64,000 bases of DNA, from positions 30,083,298-30,147,297 of the forward strand of contig QVOM02000073.1 in the NCBI GenBank assembly GCA_003586115.2. The letters run 5' to 3'. Shown one piece after another: positions 12,780-23,290 of the stretch. This stretch comes from Salvator merianae (lineage: Eukaryota; Chordata; Lepidosauria; Squamata; Teiidae). The notes below the pieces were generated by a model. That model was given only the letters and a program-made list of their open reading frames with translations, was not told the origin of the DNA and did not search any database. The translations under genes and the position numbers were made by a program. The first letter of the stretch is position 1, and every line of letters begins with the position of its first letter.

Positions 12780-12935
12780 TTAATGGCTTGTTTCTTTCTT
12801 TTCTTAATTTTACTTTCTTATTTTAATGTCTTATTGCCATATTTTATCCTTAAAACAGTTTGTTGCTTTATCCTGTATACCTCTCTGGAACTATGGTAAA
12901 GGTTGGTATAGAAATTCTATAAATAAATAGACATC
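12780..12935 (+). mobile_element. L2-like LINE 3' tail
   Basis: T-rich 3' UTR ending in GGTTGGTATAGAAATTCTAT then AAATAAATAG. This is the ending shared by squamate L2-like LINEs and SINE tails. Similar tails are at 24537-24665, 37690-37990, 53095-53230 and 60065-60366. Confidence 0.5.
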
Positions 12936-13071
12936 TGGCATTGCCAAAACAGAAATCTCCCAGCTTTCCCATTAGAAGGATTCAAGCCTTTCAAAAGAGT
13001 AGTCTTACGACCTATATAAAATTAATGAAGAGTTGCTAGTACTATTCCATTTTATTGTTTGAAAAATATGT

Positions 13072-13530
13072 AAGAACATAAGAGGAGCCTTGCTGGATCA
13101 GGCCATGGCCCATCTAGTCCAACATTCTGTTTCACACAATGGCCCACCAATTGCTTCTGGGCAGAATAAAAAGCAAAACCTTCACCTGTTCTTGACTCCC
13201 CACAAATGGTTTTACAGACGTCCTGCCTGTCTTTCTAACCTGGAGGGTAGTACCTAGGCATCCATTCTAGTAGCCATTGATACACCTGACTTCCATGAAT
13301 CTGTCCAATCCTTTCGTAAAGCTATCTAGTCTGACTGCTGTCACCACCTCTTCCAGTAATAAATTCCATAGACCAATGACTCTCTGGATGAAAAAAAAAT
13401 ACTTCCCCTTGCTGGTCCTAACTCTCCTACCTATCAGCTTCAGAGAGTGCCCCCTGATCCTAGTGTTGTGTGATAGAGAAAATAATTTCTTTCTATCCAC
13501 CTTATCCATACCATGCATGCTTTTTTATAC
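13072..13530 (-). pseudogene. CR1/L3-type LINE, ORF2 C-terminus and 3' UTR (relic)
   Basis: Minus-strand frame 13267-13518 reads LFSLSHNTRIRGHSLKL ... RVIGLWNLLLEEVVTAVRLD ... FTKGLDRF, the usual end of CR1-clade ORF2 proteins (TRGHSLKL, FF.RV...WN.LP.EVV..., F...LDRF). It is followed by a 3' UTR whose plus-strand view, AAGAACATAAGAGGAGCCTT at 13074 and CTGGATCAGGCCATGGCCC after it, is common in squamate genomes. It abuts the 3' end of the CR1 copy at 13535. A plus-strand copy of this tail is at 26215-26505. Confidence 0.65.
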
Positions 13531-13534
13531 TACA

Positions 13535-16500
13535 TAGAATCATAGAATCATAGAGTTGGAAGGGACCTCCAGGGTCATCGAGTCCAACCCCCTGCTCAAT
13601 GAAGGATTCACTACACCATCCTAGACAGATATCTGTCCAGCCTTTCCTTGAAGATCTCCAGCGAAGGAGAGCCCACCACCTCCTGTGGTAACCTGTTTCA
13701 GTGACTGATTGCCCTTACCGTCAGAAAGTTTTTCCTAATATCTAGCCTGTATCTACTTCCTTGAAGTTTCATCCCATTGTTTCTAGTCCTTCCTTCTCGT
13801 GCAACTGAGAATAGGGCCAATCCTTCTGCACTGTGACAGCCCTTCAGATACTTGAAAACAGCTATCATATCTCCTCTCAGTCTTCTCTTCTGCAGGCTAA
13901 ACATTCCTAGGTCCTTTAACCGTTCCTTGTAGGACATGGTTTGCAGACCGCTCACCATTTTGGTTGCCCTTCGCTGAACTTGTTCCAGTTTGTCAATGTC
14001 CCTTTTAAACTGGGGCACCCAGAACTGGACATGGTACTCCAGATGAGGTCTGACCAAGGAAGAGTAAAGTGGGACAATTACTTCTCATGATCTAGACTCT
14101 ATACTCCTCTTGATACAGCCCAGGATGGTGTTTGCCTTTTTTGCAACTGCAATACACTGTTGACTCATGTTTAATCTATGATCTACTAGTACACCCAGAT
14201 CCTTTTCACATGTGCTGCTGTTCAGTGAGATTCCTCCCATTCTGTATTAGATATTGTCATTTTTCTTACCTACATGTAAAACTTTGCATTTGTCCCTGTT
14301 AAATGTCATTCTGTTAGTTTCAGCCCACTGTTCAAGCTTGTCCAAATCCTTTTGAATCCTCTCCTTCTCCTCCCTAGTGTTAGCAACCCCTCCTAGCTTT
14401 GTGTCATCTGCAAATTTGATCAGCGTCCCCTCGACACCTTCATCCAGATCGTTTATAAAAATGTTGAACAGCAATGGGCCCAAGACAGAGCCTTGCGGTA
14501 CCCCACTCGAGACAGTCTTCCAATCGGATGTGAAGCCATTTATGACCACTCTTTGAGTACGATCACTAAGCCAGTTATGAATCCACCTAACAGTTGTCCT
14601 GTCAATCCCATATTTGATCATTTTTTCAATAAATATAGTATGAGACACCTTGTCAAATGCTTTGCTAAAGTCAAGATATACTTGGTCCACAGCCTTTCCT
14701 TGATTGATCCATCCAGTAATTTTGTCATAAAAGGAAATGAGATTAATCTGGCATGACTTGCTTGTTACAAATCCATGTTGGCTCTGGTTAATTACTGCAT
14801 TCCCATCCAAGTGTTCCCATATATGCTGTTTAATGATTTGTTCAAGTATCTTGCCTGGTATTGAAGTCAGGCTCACAGGCCTGTAGTTGCCTGGGTCAGC
14901 CTTCTTTCCTTTTTTAAAGATAGGTACAACATTCGCCCTTCTCCAATCTTCTGGGACTTCTCCTGTTTTCCATGAGTTCTCAAATATCACAGAGAGTGGT
15001 TCAGCAATTATATCAGCTAATTCCTTCAGCACCCTAGGGTGTAATTCATCTGGGCCTGGAGACTTGAATTCATTTAAGTTTGCTAAGTGTTCCCTCACCT
15101 TCTCCTTGTCCATACAGAGCCTTGATTCTCTTATTCCCTCAACAACACAGTGAAGGCCAACTAATGTTTCATTTCCTTTCTGAGAGAAAACAGATGCAAA
15201 ATAGGAGTTCAGAAGTTCTGCCTTCTCAATGTCGTTTTTGACCAAATCACCCTTCTCATTCTGTAAAGGTCCTATAGCTTCTTTGACTTTTCTTTTGCTT
15301 CTGACATACCCCCAAAACCCTTCTTTATTGTTTTTGGCCTCTCTTGCAATCCTCAATTCATTTTTAGCTTTAGCCTTTCTGACACTTATCCTGCAGTTCC
15401 TGCAGATTGCATTGTATTCTTCTTTTGATATGTCCCCCTCTTTCAATTTTTTAAACATTTCTTTTTTTCTTTTTAGCCAGTTATTAAGTTCAGGGTTCAT
15501 CCACCCTGGTCTCTTTAGATGCTTGCCATTCTTTCTTCTTTTAGGAATTGTTAAAGATTGTGTCTCTAGAATCTCCTTTCTCAAAATTTCCCATCCTTCC
15601 TGGACATTTCTGTCCTTTAAGACATTCAGCCAATGGATCCTTTCTACCCTCCTTCTGAGTCCATCAAAATCTGCTCCTCTGAAGTCTAACCTTGAAGTCT
15701 GAGTCCTCTCAGATCTTCCTCCTTTCATTATCCAAAACTCAATGATAGCATGGTCACTACCATCCAGGGTCCCAGTCGCCCTTACTTCCTCAACCATTTC
15801 CTCCCTGTTAGTACGGATTGGGTCCAAGATAGCAGACCCCCTTGTTTTTTCCTCCATCCTTTGGAAAATGAAATTATCTGCCAGAGAGGATAAGAATTTA
15901 TTGGACCCGTGCCTTTTGCCAGAGAGAGATTCCCAACAAATGTCCGGATAGTTAAAATCTCCCATAATCACTAGGTCGTGTTTCCCTGAGAGCTTGGCCA
16001 TCTGATGTATAAATAGTTCATCCATATCTTCTGTTTGTCCAGGGGGTCTATAATAAACTCCTACAACAGTATCCTTTGTGTTGCTCTCTCCTTGTATTTT
16101 CACCCAAACAGTTTCTACAGGGCTTCCATTATCTGAAAGATTAATTTCTCTGGTGGTATATACTTTCCTTACATACAATGCAACACCTCCTCCCCTTTTA
16201 TTAAGCCTGTTGTTTTTAAATAAGTTGTAGCCTTCGAGCTCTGTGTTCCAATCATGTGTATCATCCCACCAAGTCTCAGTTATGCCTATGACATCATATT
16301 TATTTTCCTGTGCTAGGATTTCCAGTTCTCCTTGTTTGTTTCCCATGCTTTGCGCATTGGTATAGAAACATTTTAGTTTGTGACCAATGTCTCTTACAGG
16401 CTTGACTCCTCTAGTTTCCTTCCAAACTGTTTGTCTTTGTTCCTTCCTTTCATTTCTGGTAGCAAGATCCTTATCTGTATTTATTAGCTGCTTATATTTC

Positions 16501-16580
16501 TCTGGACTTTTACTTCCCTTCCCCTTTCGCCCTAGTTTAAAGCTCTCCTGATGAGCGCAATCAGGTCTCCTCTTAAACAC
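13535..16580 (-). mobile_element. CR1 LINE copy 1, nearly complete ORF2
   Basis: A roughly 3-kb CR1 retrotransposon on the minus strand. Its 3' end (plus-strand 13535-13560) has two to three ATTCTATG octamers after a conserved 3' UTR (GGTTGGACTCGATGACCCTG), as in amniote CR1. ORF2 runs through the whole element. The 5' end is truncated or lies near 16560, where CR1 C-terminal debris of another copy begins. No ORF1 is seen. No target duplication, which is usual for CR1. Confidence 0.9.
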
Positions 16581-16583
16581 CAT
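13611..16583 (-). pseudogene. CR1 ORF2: endonuclease-reverse transcriptase with three stops
   Basis: One continuous frame of 990 codons with no frameshift. It encodes the enzyme that nicks target DNA and reverse-transcribes CR1 RNA. Seen in order: endonuclease motifs ITETWW (residues 101-106), MGDFNYPD (207-214) and SDHAIIEF (276-283), then RT blocks NYRPVSLTS (566-574), VYLDFSKAFD (635-644), SGVPQGSVLGP (693-703) and FADDTKLG (724-731). After residue 778 there is a TAA stop (14247-14249). The frame then continues through the RPHLEY...QFW region, broken by TGA at 14085-14087 and 13698-13700, and ends RLDRYLSRMV at 13611. Three point stops and no indels suggest a fairly young copy. The first Met is only the first in frame, not a proven start. 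Confidence 0.88.
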
Positions 16584-16816
16584 TTTTTAAGGCTGAAGAG
16601 GCCAAGACATTGCAGCCTGATTTCATAAGGAAGGTGTTCCAGCCCCTTGTTCATTCTGGTTGCCCTTTTCTGCACCTTGTCCAGTTCCACAATATCCTTT
16701 CTGAGAAGAGGTGACCAGAATTGTACACAATATTCCAAGTGTGGTCTCTCCATAGATTTATGCAGCCAAAACATCTGAGGTTTGCACTTGTACTTTTGAG
16801 ATGTGATTCTGTGCAT
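16560..16816 (-). pseudogene. Second CR1 C-terminal fragment
   Basis: The minus-strand frame reads [30 protein letters not shown] and [20 protein letters not shown], the post-RT part of a different CR1 subfamily. It stops exactly where copy 1 begins near 16560. This suggests that copy 1 inserted into, or recombined with, an older element. The 5' part of the larger frame (to 17172) is not recognisable. Confidence 0.65.
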
Positions 16817-17348
16817 AGGTGTTTTGGTGGGCCTTTTTGTGTATTCTTTAAAAACATCTTGAACCTAACAAAGTAGTGTACTGCTGACCTCTTTAAATTA
16901 AAGGTGTCTATTGGTGCCAGATCATCCTTTGACTGAATCTTGGCCTGTTCCACAGACTCTAGATAGGCAGTTTTAACAGAAGACCACTTACAAAATTGCA
17001 TCTTGCTCAAATTTTGGCTGCCAGAATCTAGGTGACCTCTTACAGAGTTTTTCAGATGACTAAAGAAGGCTCCTATGTGTTCTTCTCCTTGATTAAATAG
17101 CAAAATCTCTGATGCAGGCCAACTTTGGCATTTTCTCCCCTCATCAGAGTTCCAAAATCTAGGATTATGCATGGTTTTCAGAACAATATTGCTTCAATTT
17201 TGTGTTGTTCTATAGACCTGCCCATAAGACAGTCTGATGTTTTTAACACACCAGTTTAATGAATCTCAGCAATGTACTCTTTCAGAAGCTCTCTTTCTTG
17301 AACTTCTGGCAGGCAGGCATAGGCAAAAATTCTTTCCCACCATGTGCC
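16817..17348. other. No recognisable gene
   Basis: The minus-strand frame that reaches 17172 has no LINE-like or other recognisable motif upstream of 16816. It may be unrelated flank or highly decayed LINE sequence. Confidence 0.4.
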
Positions 17349-17466
17349 AGTTCATAAGCTTCAATTAAATCCCATGCTGCACTGGCAAATCTTCCTTCAT
17401 CATTTCAGGTCAGAACAAAGGGATATTTGCTGGCACAGCATGCGCTTCAAATGAGATCTATGAACT
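17349..17466. mobile_element. Palindromic MITE, family E, copy 2
   Basis: AGTTCATAAGCTTCAATTAA at the left pairs with the reverse complement of CATTTGAAGCGCATGC region at the right; inner arms GCACTGGCAAATCTTCCTT and AAAGGGATATTTGCTGGCAC. Same core as 7460-7577 but diverged at the ends. Non-coding. Confidence 0.55.
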
Positions 17467-17839
17467 ATGAGCTTCCAGGGCACCCCTTGGTGCTATTTGT
17501 CTTAGAGATTCTGCACACACAATGTGTTTTGTAGTCAAGAACAATAGAAATTGTAGACTTTAGACTTTCTTTTTATTTAATACATTTATATTCTAGTTTT
17601 TTTTAAAGAATAAGCTTCTAACAAATTAAAATACAAACATGTAATTATTTAAAATTATAAATTTTGAAAGTCTAGAATGAATAGTACAAGCCGTAGAGTC
17701 TGGAGTTATGGTGATACAATGGTTTTGCCTCACATTTCTCTGTACCAGTTTGTCAGCACTGTTTGAAGTACACAGTATTGCAGCAAACCTTGAATCACTT
17801 AAACCAAAAAATGATTTGCTACCACACCATGGATTTCAA

Positions 17840-18017
17840 CAGCAACAACTTGTCACTTTAAGAATGGGTGTTCAACTGTTGCTGGAAGGGGAGATCACTG
17901 GCTGCGGGGTCTCTGTTTTGCCACAGCAGACCACTGCAAGACCTGCATGTTTTCAAGACTAGCAATTTCCCTTTGCGACATGTGAACACCCATTCTTAAA
18001 GTGACAAGCCATTGCTG
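17840..18017. mobile_element. hAT MITE, family D, copy 2, exact 8-bp duplication
   Basis: A 178-bp element with ends CAGCAACAACTTGTCACTTT and AAAGTGACAAGCCATTGCTG. The repeat extends inward over AAGAATGGGTGTTC / GAACACCCATTCTT. It is flanked by identical octamers GATTTCAA at 17832-17839 and 18018-18025. Internal GGAAGGGGAGATCACTGGC matches copy 1 at 9966-10160. The two copies sit in different flanks with different duplications, which is direct evidence of transposition. Confidence 0.88.
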
Positions 18018-18049
18018 GATTTCAAGCAATACCAGGGAAGCAGCACACA

Positions 18050-21000
18050 ATGGTTCTGGGTATTGCTGCAAATGCTAGAACCCGATGCGTACAACCAGTC
18101 ACTAATATAAAGAAAGAACAAGAAAGAAATGATCTTGCTACCAGAAGTGGAAGGAAAGAACAAAGACAAAAAGCTTGCAAGGAAACTAGAGGAGCCAAGT
18201 CTATAAGATATACTTGTCACAAACTAAGATGTTTCTGTACCAATGCACAGAGCATGGAAAACAAACAAGGAGAACTGGAAATCCTAACACAGGAAAATAA
18301 ATATGATGTTATAGGCATAACTGAAACTTGGTGGGATGATACACATGATTGAACACAGAGCTTGAAGGCTACAACTTATTATTTTTTTTAAAGGCTTAAC
18401 AAAAGAGGAAGAGGTGTTGCACTGTATGTAAGGAAAGCATATACCTCCACAGAGATTCATCTTTCAGATAATGGAATATTACAATTGTTTGGGTAAGAAT
18501 ACAAGGAGAGAACAACACAAATGATACTATTATAGGAATTTATTATAGATCCCCTGGACAAACAGAGGATATGGATGAACCTTTTCTACATCAGATGACC
18601 AAGCTTTCAGAAAAACATGACATAGTGATTATGGGAGATTTTAGCTACCCAGACATTTGTTGGGAATCTCTCTCAGGCAAAAGTCATGGGTCCAATAAAT
18701 TCTTGTTTTCTCTTGCAGATAACTTCATCTGCCAAAGATGGAGTAAAAAAACAAGAGGATCTGCTATCTTGGACCTAATTCTTATCAACAGGGAGAAAAT
18801 GATTGAGGAAGTAAGGGTGACTGGGACCCTGGGAGGCAGTGACCATGATATCATTGAATTTTGGATAACAAAGGGAGAAAGACCTGAGAGAACTCAGACT
18901 TCAAGGCTGGACTTCAGAAGAACAGATTTTGATGGACTCAGAAGGAGAGTAATGAGGATCCATTGGCTGGATGTCCTTAAGGACAGAAATATTCAAGAAG
19001 GATGGGAATTTTTGCCAAAGGAAATTCTGGAGGCACAATCTTTAACAATTCCTAAAAGAAGAAAGACTGGCAAGCATCTAAAGAGACCAGGGTGGATGAA
19101 CCCTGAACTTAATAACTGGCTAAAAAGAAAAAAAGAAATGTTTAAAAAATTGAAAGAGGGGGACATATCAAAAGAAGAATATAATGCAATCTGCAGGAAC
19201 TGCAGGATAAGTGTCAGAAAGGCTAAAGCTAACAATGATTGAGGATTGCAAGACAGACCAAAATCAATAAAAAAGGGTTTGGGGGGTATGTTAGAAGCAA
19301 AAGAAAATTCAAAGAATCTATAGGATCCTTACAGGATGAGAAGGGTGAATTGGTCAAAAGTGACATTGAGAAGGCAGAACTTCTGAACTCCTATTTTGTA
19401 TCTGTTTTCTCTCAGAAAGGAAATGAAACATCAGCTGGCCTTCACTGTGCTGTTGAGGGAATAAGAGAATCAAGGCTCCGTAGGGACAAGGAGAAGATGA
19501 GGGAACACTTAGCTAACTTAAATGAATTCAAGTCTCCAGGCCCAGATGAATTACATCCTAAGGTGCTGAAGGAATTAGCACATATAATTGCTGAACCATT
19601 GTCTATGATCTTTGAGAATTCCTGGAGAACAGGAGAAGTCCCGAGAGATTGGAGAAGGGCAAATGTTGTCCCTATCTTCAAAAAGGGGAAGAAGGCCAAC
19701 CCAGGAAACTACAGGCCTGTGAGTCTAACTTCAATACAAGGCAAGATCCTTAAACAAATTATTAAATAGCACGTATGCAAGCACTTGGATGGGAATGCAG
19801 TAATTAACCAGAGCCAACATGGATTTGTAACAAAACAGTCATGCCAGACTAATCTCATTTTCTTTTATGGCAAAATCACTGGATGGGTCAATCAAAGAAA
19901 TGCTGTAGACATAGTATATCTTGACATCCGCAAAGCATTTGACAAAGTATCTCACATGATACTTATTGGGTGCGGGGGGAGAGATCAAATATGGAATTGA
20001 CAGTACAACTGTTAGGTGGATTCATAACTGGCTTAGTGATCATATTCAAAGAGTGGTCATAAATGGCTTCACATTCAATTGGAAGAATGTCTCAAGTGGT
20101 GTGCTACAAGGCTCTGTCTTGGGCCTGGTGCCTCTCAACATTTTTATAAATGATTGGACAAGAGAGTCGAGGGGATGCTGATCAAATTTACAGATGACAC
20201 AAGGCTGGGAGGGGTTGCTAACACTAGGGAGGAGAAAGAGAGGATTCAAAATTATCCAGACAAGCTTGAACAGTGGGCTGAAACTAACAGAATGACATTT
20301 AACAGGGACAAATGCAAAGTTTTACGTCTGGGTAAGAAAAATGATAATATCCAATACAGAATGGAGGAATCTCAGTGAGTAGCACCACATGTGAAAAGGA
20401 TCTGGGTGTACTAGTAGATCACAGATTGAACGTGAGTCAACAGTGTGATGCAGCTACAAAAAAGGCAAACACCATCCTGGGATGTATCAAGAGGAGCATA
20501 GAGTCTAGATCACAAGAAGTAATTATCCCTCTTTACTCTTCCTTGGTCAGACCTCATCTGGAGTACTGTGCCCAGTTCTGGGCATCCCAATTTATTAAAA
20601 AAAGACATTGACAAACTGGAGCAAGTTCAGAGGACTACCAAAATAGTGAGTGGTCTGCAAACCATGTCCTACAAGGAACAGTTAAAGGATCTAGGAATGT
20701 TTAGCCTGCAACAGAGAAGACTGAGAGGAGACATGACAGCTGTTTTCAAGTATCTGAAGGGCTGTGACACTGCAGAAGGATTGTCCCTGCTCTCACTTGC
20801 ACAAGAAGGAAGGACTAGAAACAATGGGATGAAAATTCAAGGGAGTGGATACATACTAGCCATTAGAAAAAAAATTCTGACAGTAAGGGCGATCAGTCAA
20901 TGGAACAGATTGTCACAGAATGTGGTGAGCTCTCCTTCACAGGAGGTCTTCAAGGAGGGGTTGGATAGATATTTGTCTAAGATGGTTTAGTGAATCCTGC

Positions 21001-21068
21001 ATTGTGCAGGGGGTTGGACTTGATGACCCTGGAGATCCCTTCCAACTCTATGATTCTATAATTCTATA
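18050..21068 (+). mobile_element. CR1 LINE copy 2, broken by frameshifts
   Basis: A CR1 copy related to 13535-16580 but in the opposite orientation. The shared region starts near 18128 (GATCTTGCTACCAGAA) and ends with the same 3' UTR and ATTCTATA/ATTCTATG repeats at 21045-21068. Identity by eye is roughly 85-90%, apart from one tract (about 19034-19231) that is almost identical. With copy 1 it forms a large inverted repeat with a 1.5-kb spacer. Confidence 0.88.
18128..20990 (+). pseudogene. CR1 ORF2, inactivated
   Basis: The same endonuclease-RT protein as copy 1, split over all three frames. GITETWWDDTHD ends in TGA where copy 1 has Trp (near 18350). MGDFSYPDICWE and GGSDHDIIEFW follow (18571-19242), then a shift to 19239-19769 (NYRPVSLTSIQGKIL). 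The RT core is broken: YLDIRKAFDKVSH, then SSGVLQGSVLG (P to L) in another frame, then FTDDTRLGG where FADD is expected. The C-terminus runs over 20375-20611 and 20568-20990. Not able to make an active protein. Confidence 0.85.
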
Positions 21069-22758
21069 GTAGGGGCACTTTTCACGTCTAAATTGACATA
21101 CTTCACCATTCTAAAAAGCATTCTAAAATGACAACTTAGAACTTAATGATTGGTCACACAGCAGTCTGCTCCTTCTCATGAACCTCTAGGGTAGAAAAGG
21201 GTGGGATGGGATGAGGACATTCCCAAGATGGGTCATAACATTCATTTAAAATAACAATATCTGTTCTTGTTTCTTATAGCTTCCATCCTTGCAACAATCC
21301 GAGAATATATGTGAGTATACAGCAAAGTGTCCACTATCTTTCCAGTCAACTTCACTGCAATTTTAACAGGTTATTTTAATCTTGTTTTCTTCTGCTCTAA
21401 GTTAACCATCACTACACTAGTTGCAAAGTTATACAGAAGTGCTTGCATGCATTATGTGCCTTTCAGCTTTTAAAGGTAATGTAAATCATGCTCATATTCT
21501 TTATTATGCACTGGTTCCCTCAGCTGTGACTGATGATGGGTAGAACTCCAGCTGGAAGTGTCCTTGAAACCCAATGAAAATTGTTCTAATTTGTAGGAGT
21601 TTCCATGTATGTTAAATATTTATAGTATTTGTTTCTGATGGTTCTGTGAAGAGAGCAACTCACCAAAAAAAAGGGGGGGGCAGCTTTTTTGAACTTACCA
21701 GTAATTCCATACAGTGTAGGCTATATAGTTCTTCTGGGCCTCTTTCTTCCACACACTGCTATGAAACAGAGGGGCCCTGCTTCCTGCTGGCATGCTCCAT
21801 CCATATTGGAATGAGCATAGACTGGGCTAGGTGGTCCCAGATGGCCACCTAACCCAGTATACTGGTGGACCTTTTTTAGAAACATTCACCAGCAGGCCAG
21901 TAGTTGCTAAACTGGACTGAAAAAGTGTGCAAATGTTGTGCACACCTTCATGTTCTGGTTTAGTGATACATCAAATTGTGCTGCTGAAAGGGGTCCTCCA
22001 GGGCCTTTAGTTCTTGACCATAGAAGAATGTGGAGACTGGCCCTGAAGATTGTGTTATCTTTGGGGCTGGTGTGGGGGCTGTACTAAAACAGCCATCCAA
22101 ATACAGGCATCCTTGTTCTGGTACAGCTGGCCACCTTCAACTGCTGGACAGTTCCAGCTTGATCAGTCTTGCTGGAGCAATCCAGAGAAGATAAGTGTGG
22201 AAACACCAATAATTTCAGACCATTTTCATTTCTCAATTCATGAATAAAATGCATTAAAAGGGTAACGGGAACAGCTGTTCAGTAGTAGAATTCTCTTGCA
22301 CAGCAAAGTTATCAGGAACATGCTCTTCTTTGTTTTCTATAGAGATGAAAAACTGAAGGATCACAAACCAATGGGGACTCAAACCTTTGATGGCAATAAG
22401 ATTATTGAAGGGAAAAGTATCCGCAGATGTGTGCATATGTACTCACGTTCAAATCCATATCTACATATTGGCATATAGATAACAGCATGCAAATATACAT
22501 GTAAGTGTATTTTAAAAGTTTATATGAATTTAAGGGGAGAAAATAACAGGATGTTGATGAATGAAAAGTAATAAGAAAGCTATGAGTACAAGATATAACC
22601 AAAGTTTTGGGCTTGCCCACCCACCCCCACTCCTTGGTGTGATAGTCTTGAATATAAGTCTATTTTTTATTAGCAGAGCAAAAATAATCCTCACTTCTTG
22701 ATATCCAGAAGTTTTTTTATGCACCTATTCCAATATGGATACTATTCATAGGAAAACT
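21069..22758. other. No recognisable gene
   Basis: About 1.7 kb without a named repeat or motif-bearing frame. A short A/G run (21665-21680) is present. Confidence 0.45.
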
Positions 22759-22759
22759 A

Positions 22760-23017
22760 AGGAAACTATGACCACATCTCCACTTCCTGGAGAGGCAGCT
22801 CTGTTTCAGGCTGATGGGGGAGGCATCCCCATCTACAGCACTCTTCTCATCTCCATTTTCCACATTTCCTCCCCCATCTATGCAGGGTGGGAAGAAACCC
22901 CTCTGCTTCAGAGATCACTTTGAGGATGACTGCCGCCACCAAAAATGAAGAAGAGGTGGCAGCAGGCATGTCCTTAGACACATGTAGGTGCCCTCTTAAG
23001 GTAAGTGGAGAGACAGC
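22760..23017. mobile_element. Family C inverted-repeat element
   Basis: Left end CCACATCTCCACTTCCTGGA and right end GGTAAGTGGAGAGACAGCC are inverted and match the ends of 27733-27990 and 36617-36858. Target duplication unclear. No coding capacity. Confidence 0.5.
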
Positions 23018-23089
23018 CTATATCATTATGGAATTGACTTCTTCCAATGTCCGCTAACCAAATACTATTTTCTGTCATGCCTTTTGAAT

Positions 23090-23290
23090 TGGCTTGTAGT
23101 GCTGACATATGTGAAGCATGTTGCAAGGTCAAATACTTGGTTCACTCTGTTATCCAATATTGACCTTAGTTTCCAATGGGACCTCAGCATTTGGGCTGAC
23201 CCTCACTCAACCTGTCAGATTTTGGAAGCTAAGCTACCAGGAATTGAACTTGGGACACCTTTATTGTTTCCTTAGTCCAGTGATATATGT
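23090..23290 (-). mobile_element. tRNA-derived SINE (antisense)
   Basis: On the minus strand, TCCCAAGTTCAATTCCTGG (plus 23235-23255) is a tRNA B-box-like sequence at the expected place for a tRNA-derived SINE head. The body, seen on the plus strand as TTGGTTCACTCTGTTATCCA...GACCTCAGCATTTGGGCTG...CTGACCCTCACTC, lines up block by block with the SINE in squamates that begins GTAGCTCAGTGGTAGAGCA. Old copy with many changes. Confidence 0.5.

Noticed and set aside
14493..15951. Plus-strand open frames of 69-157 aa
   Set aside because: They are antisense shadows of the CR1 ORF2 on the minus strand.
18993..20249. Minus-strand open frames of 67-85 aa
   Set aside because: Antisense shadows of the second CR1 copy.
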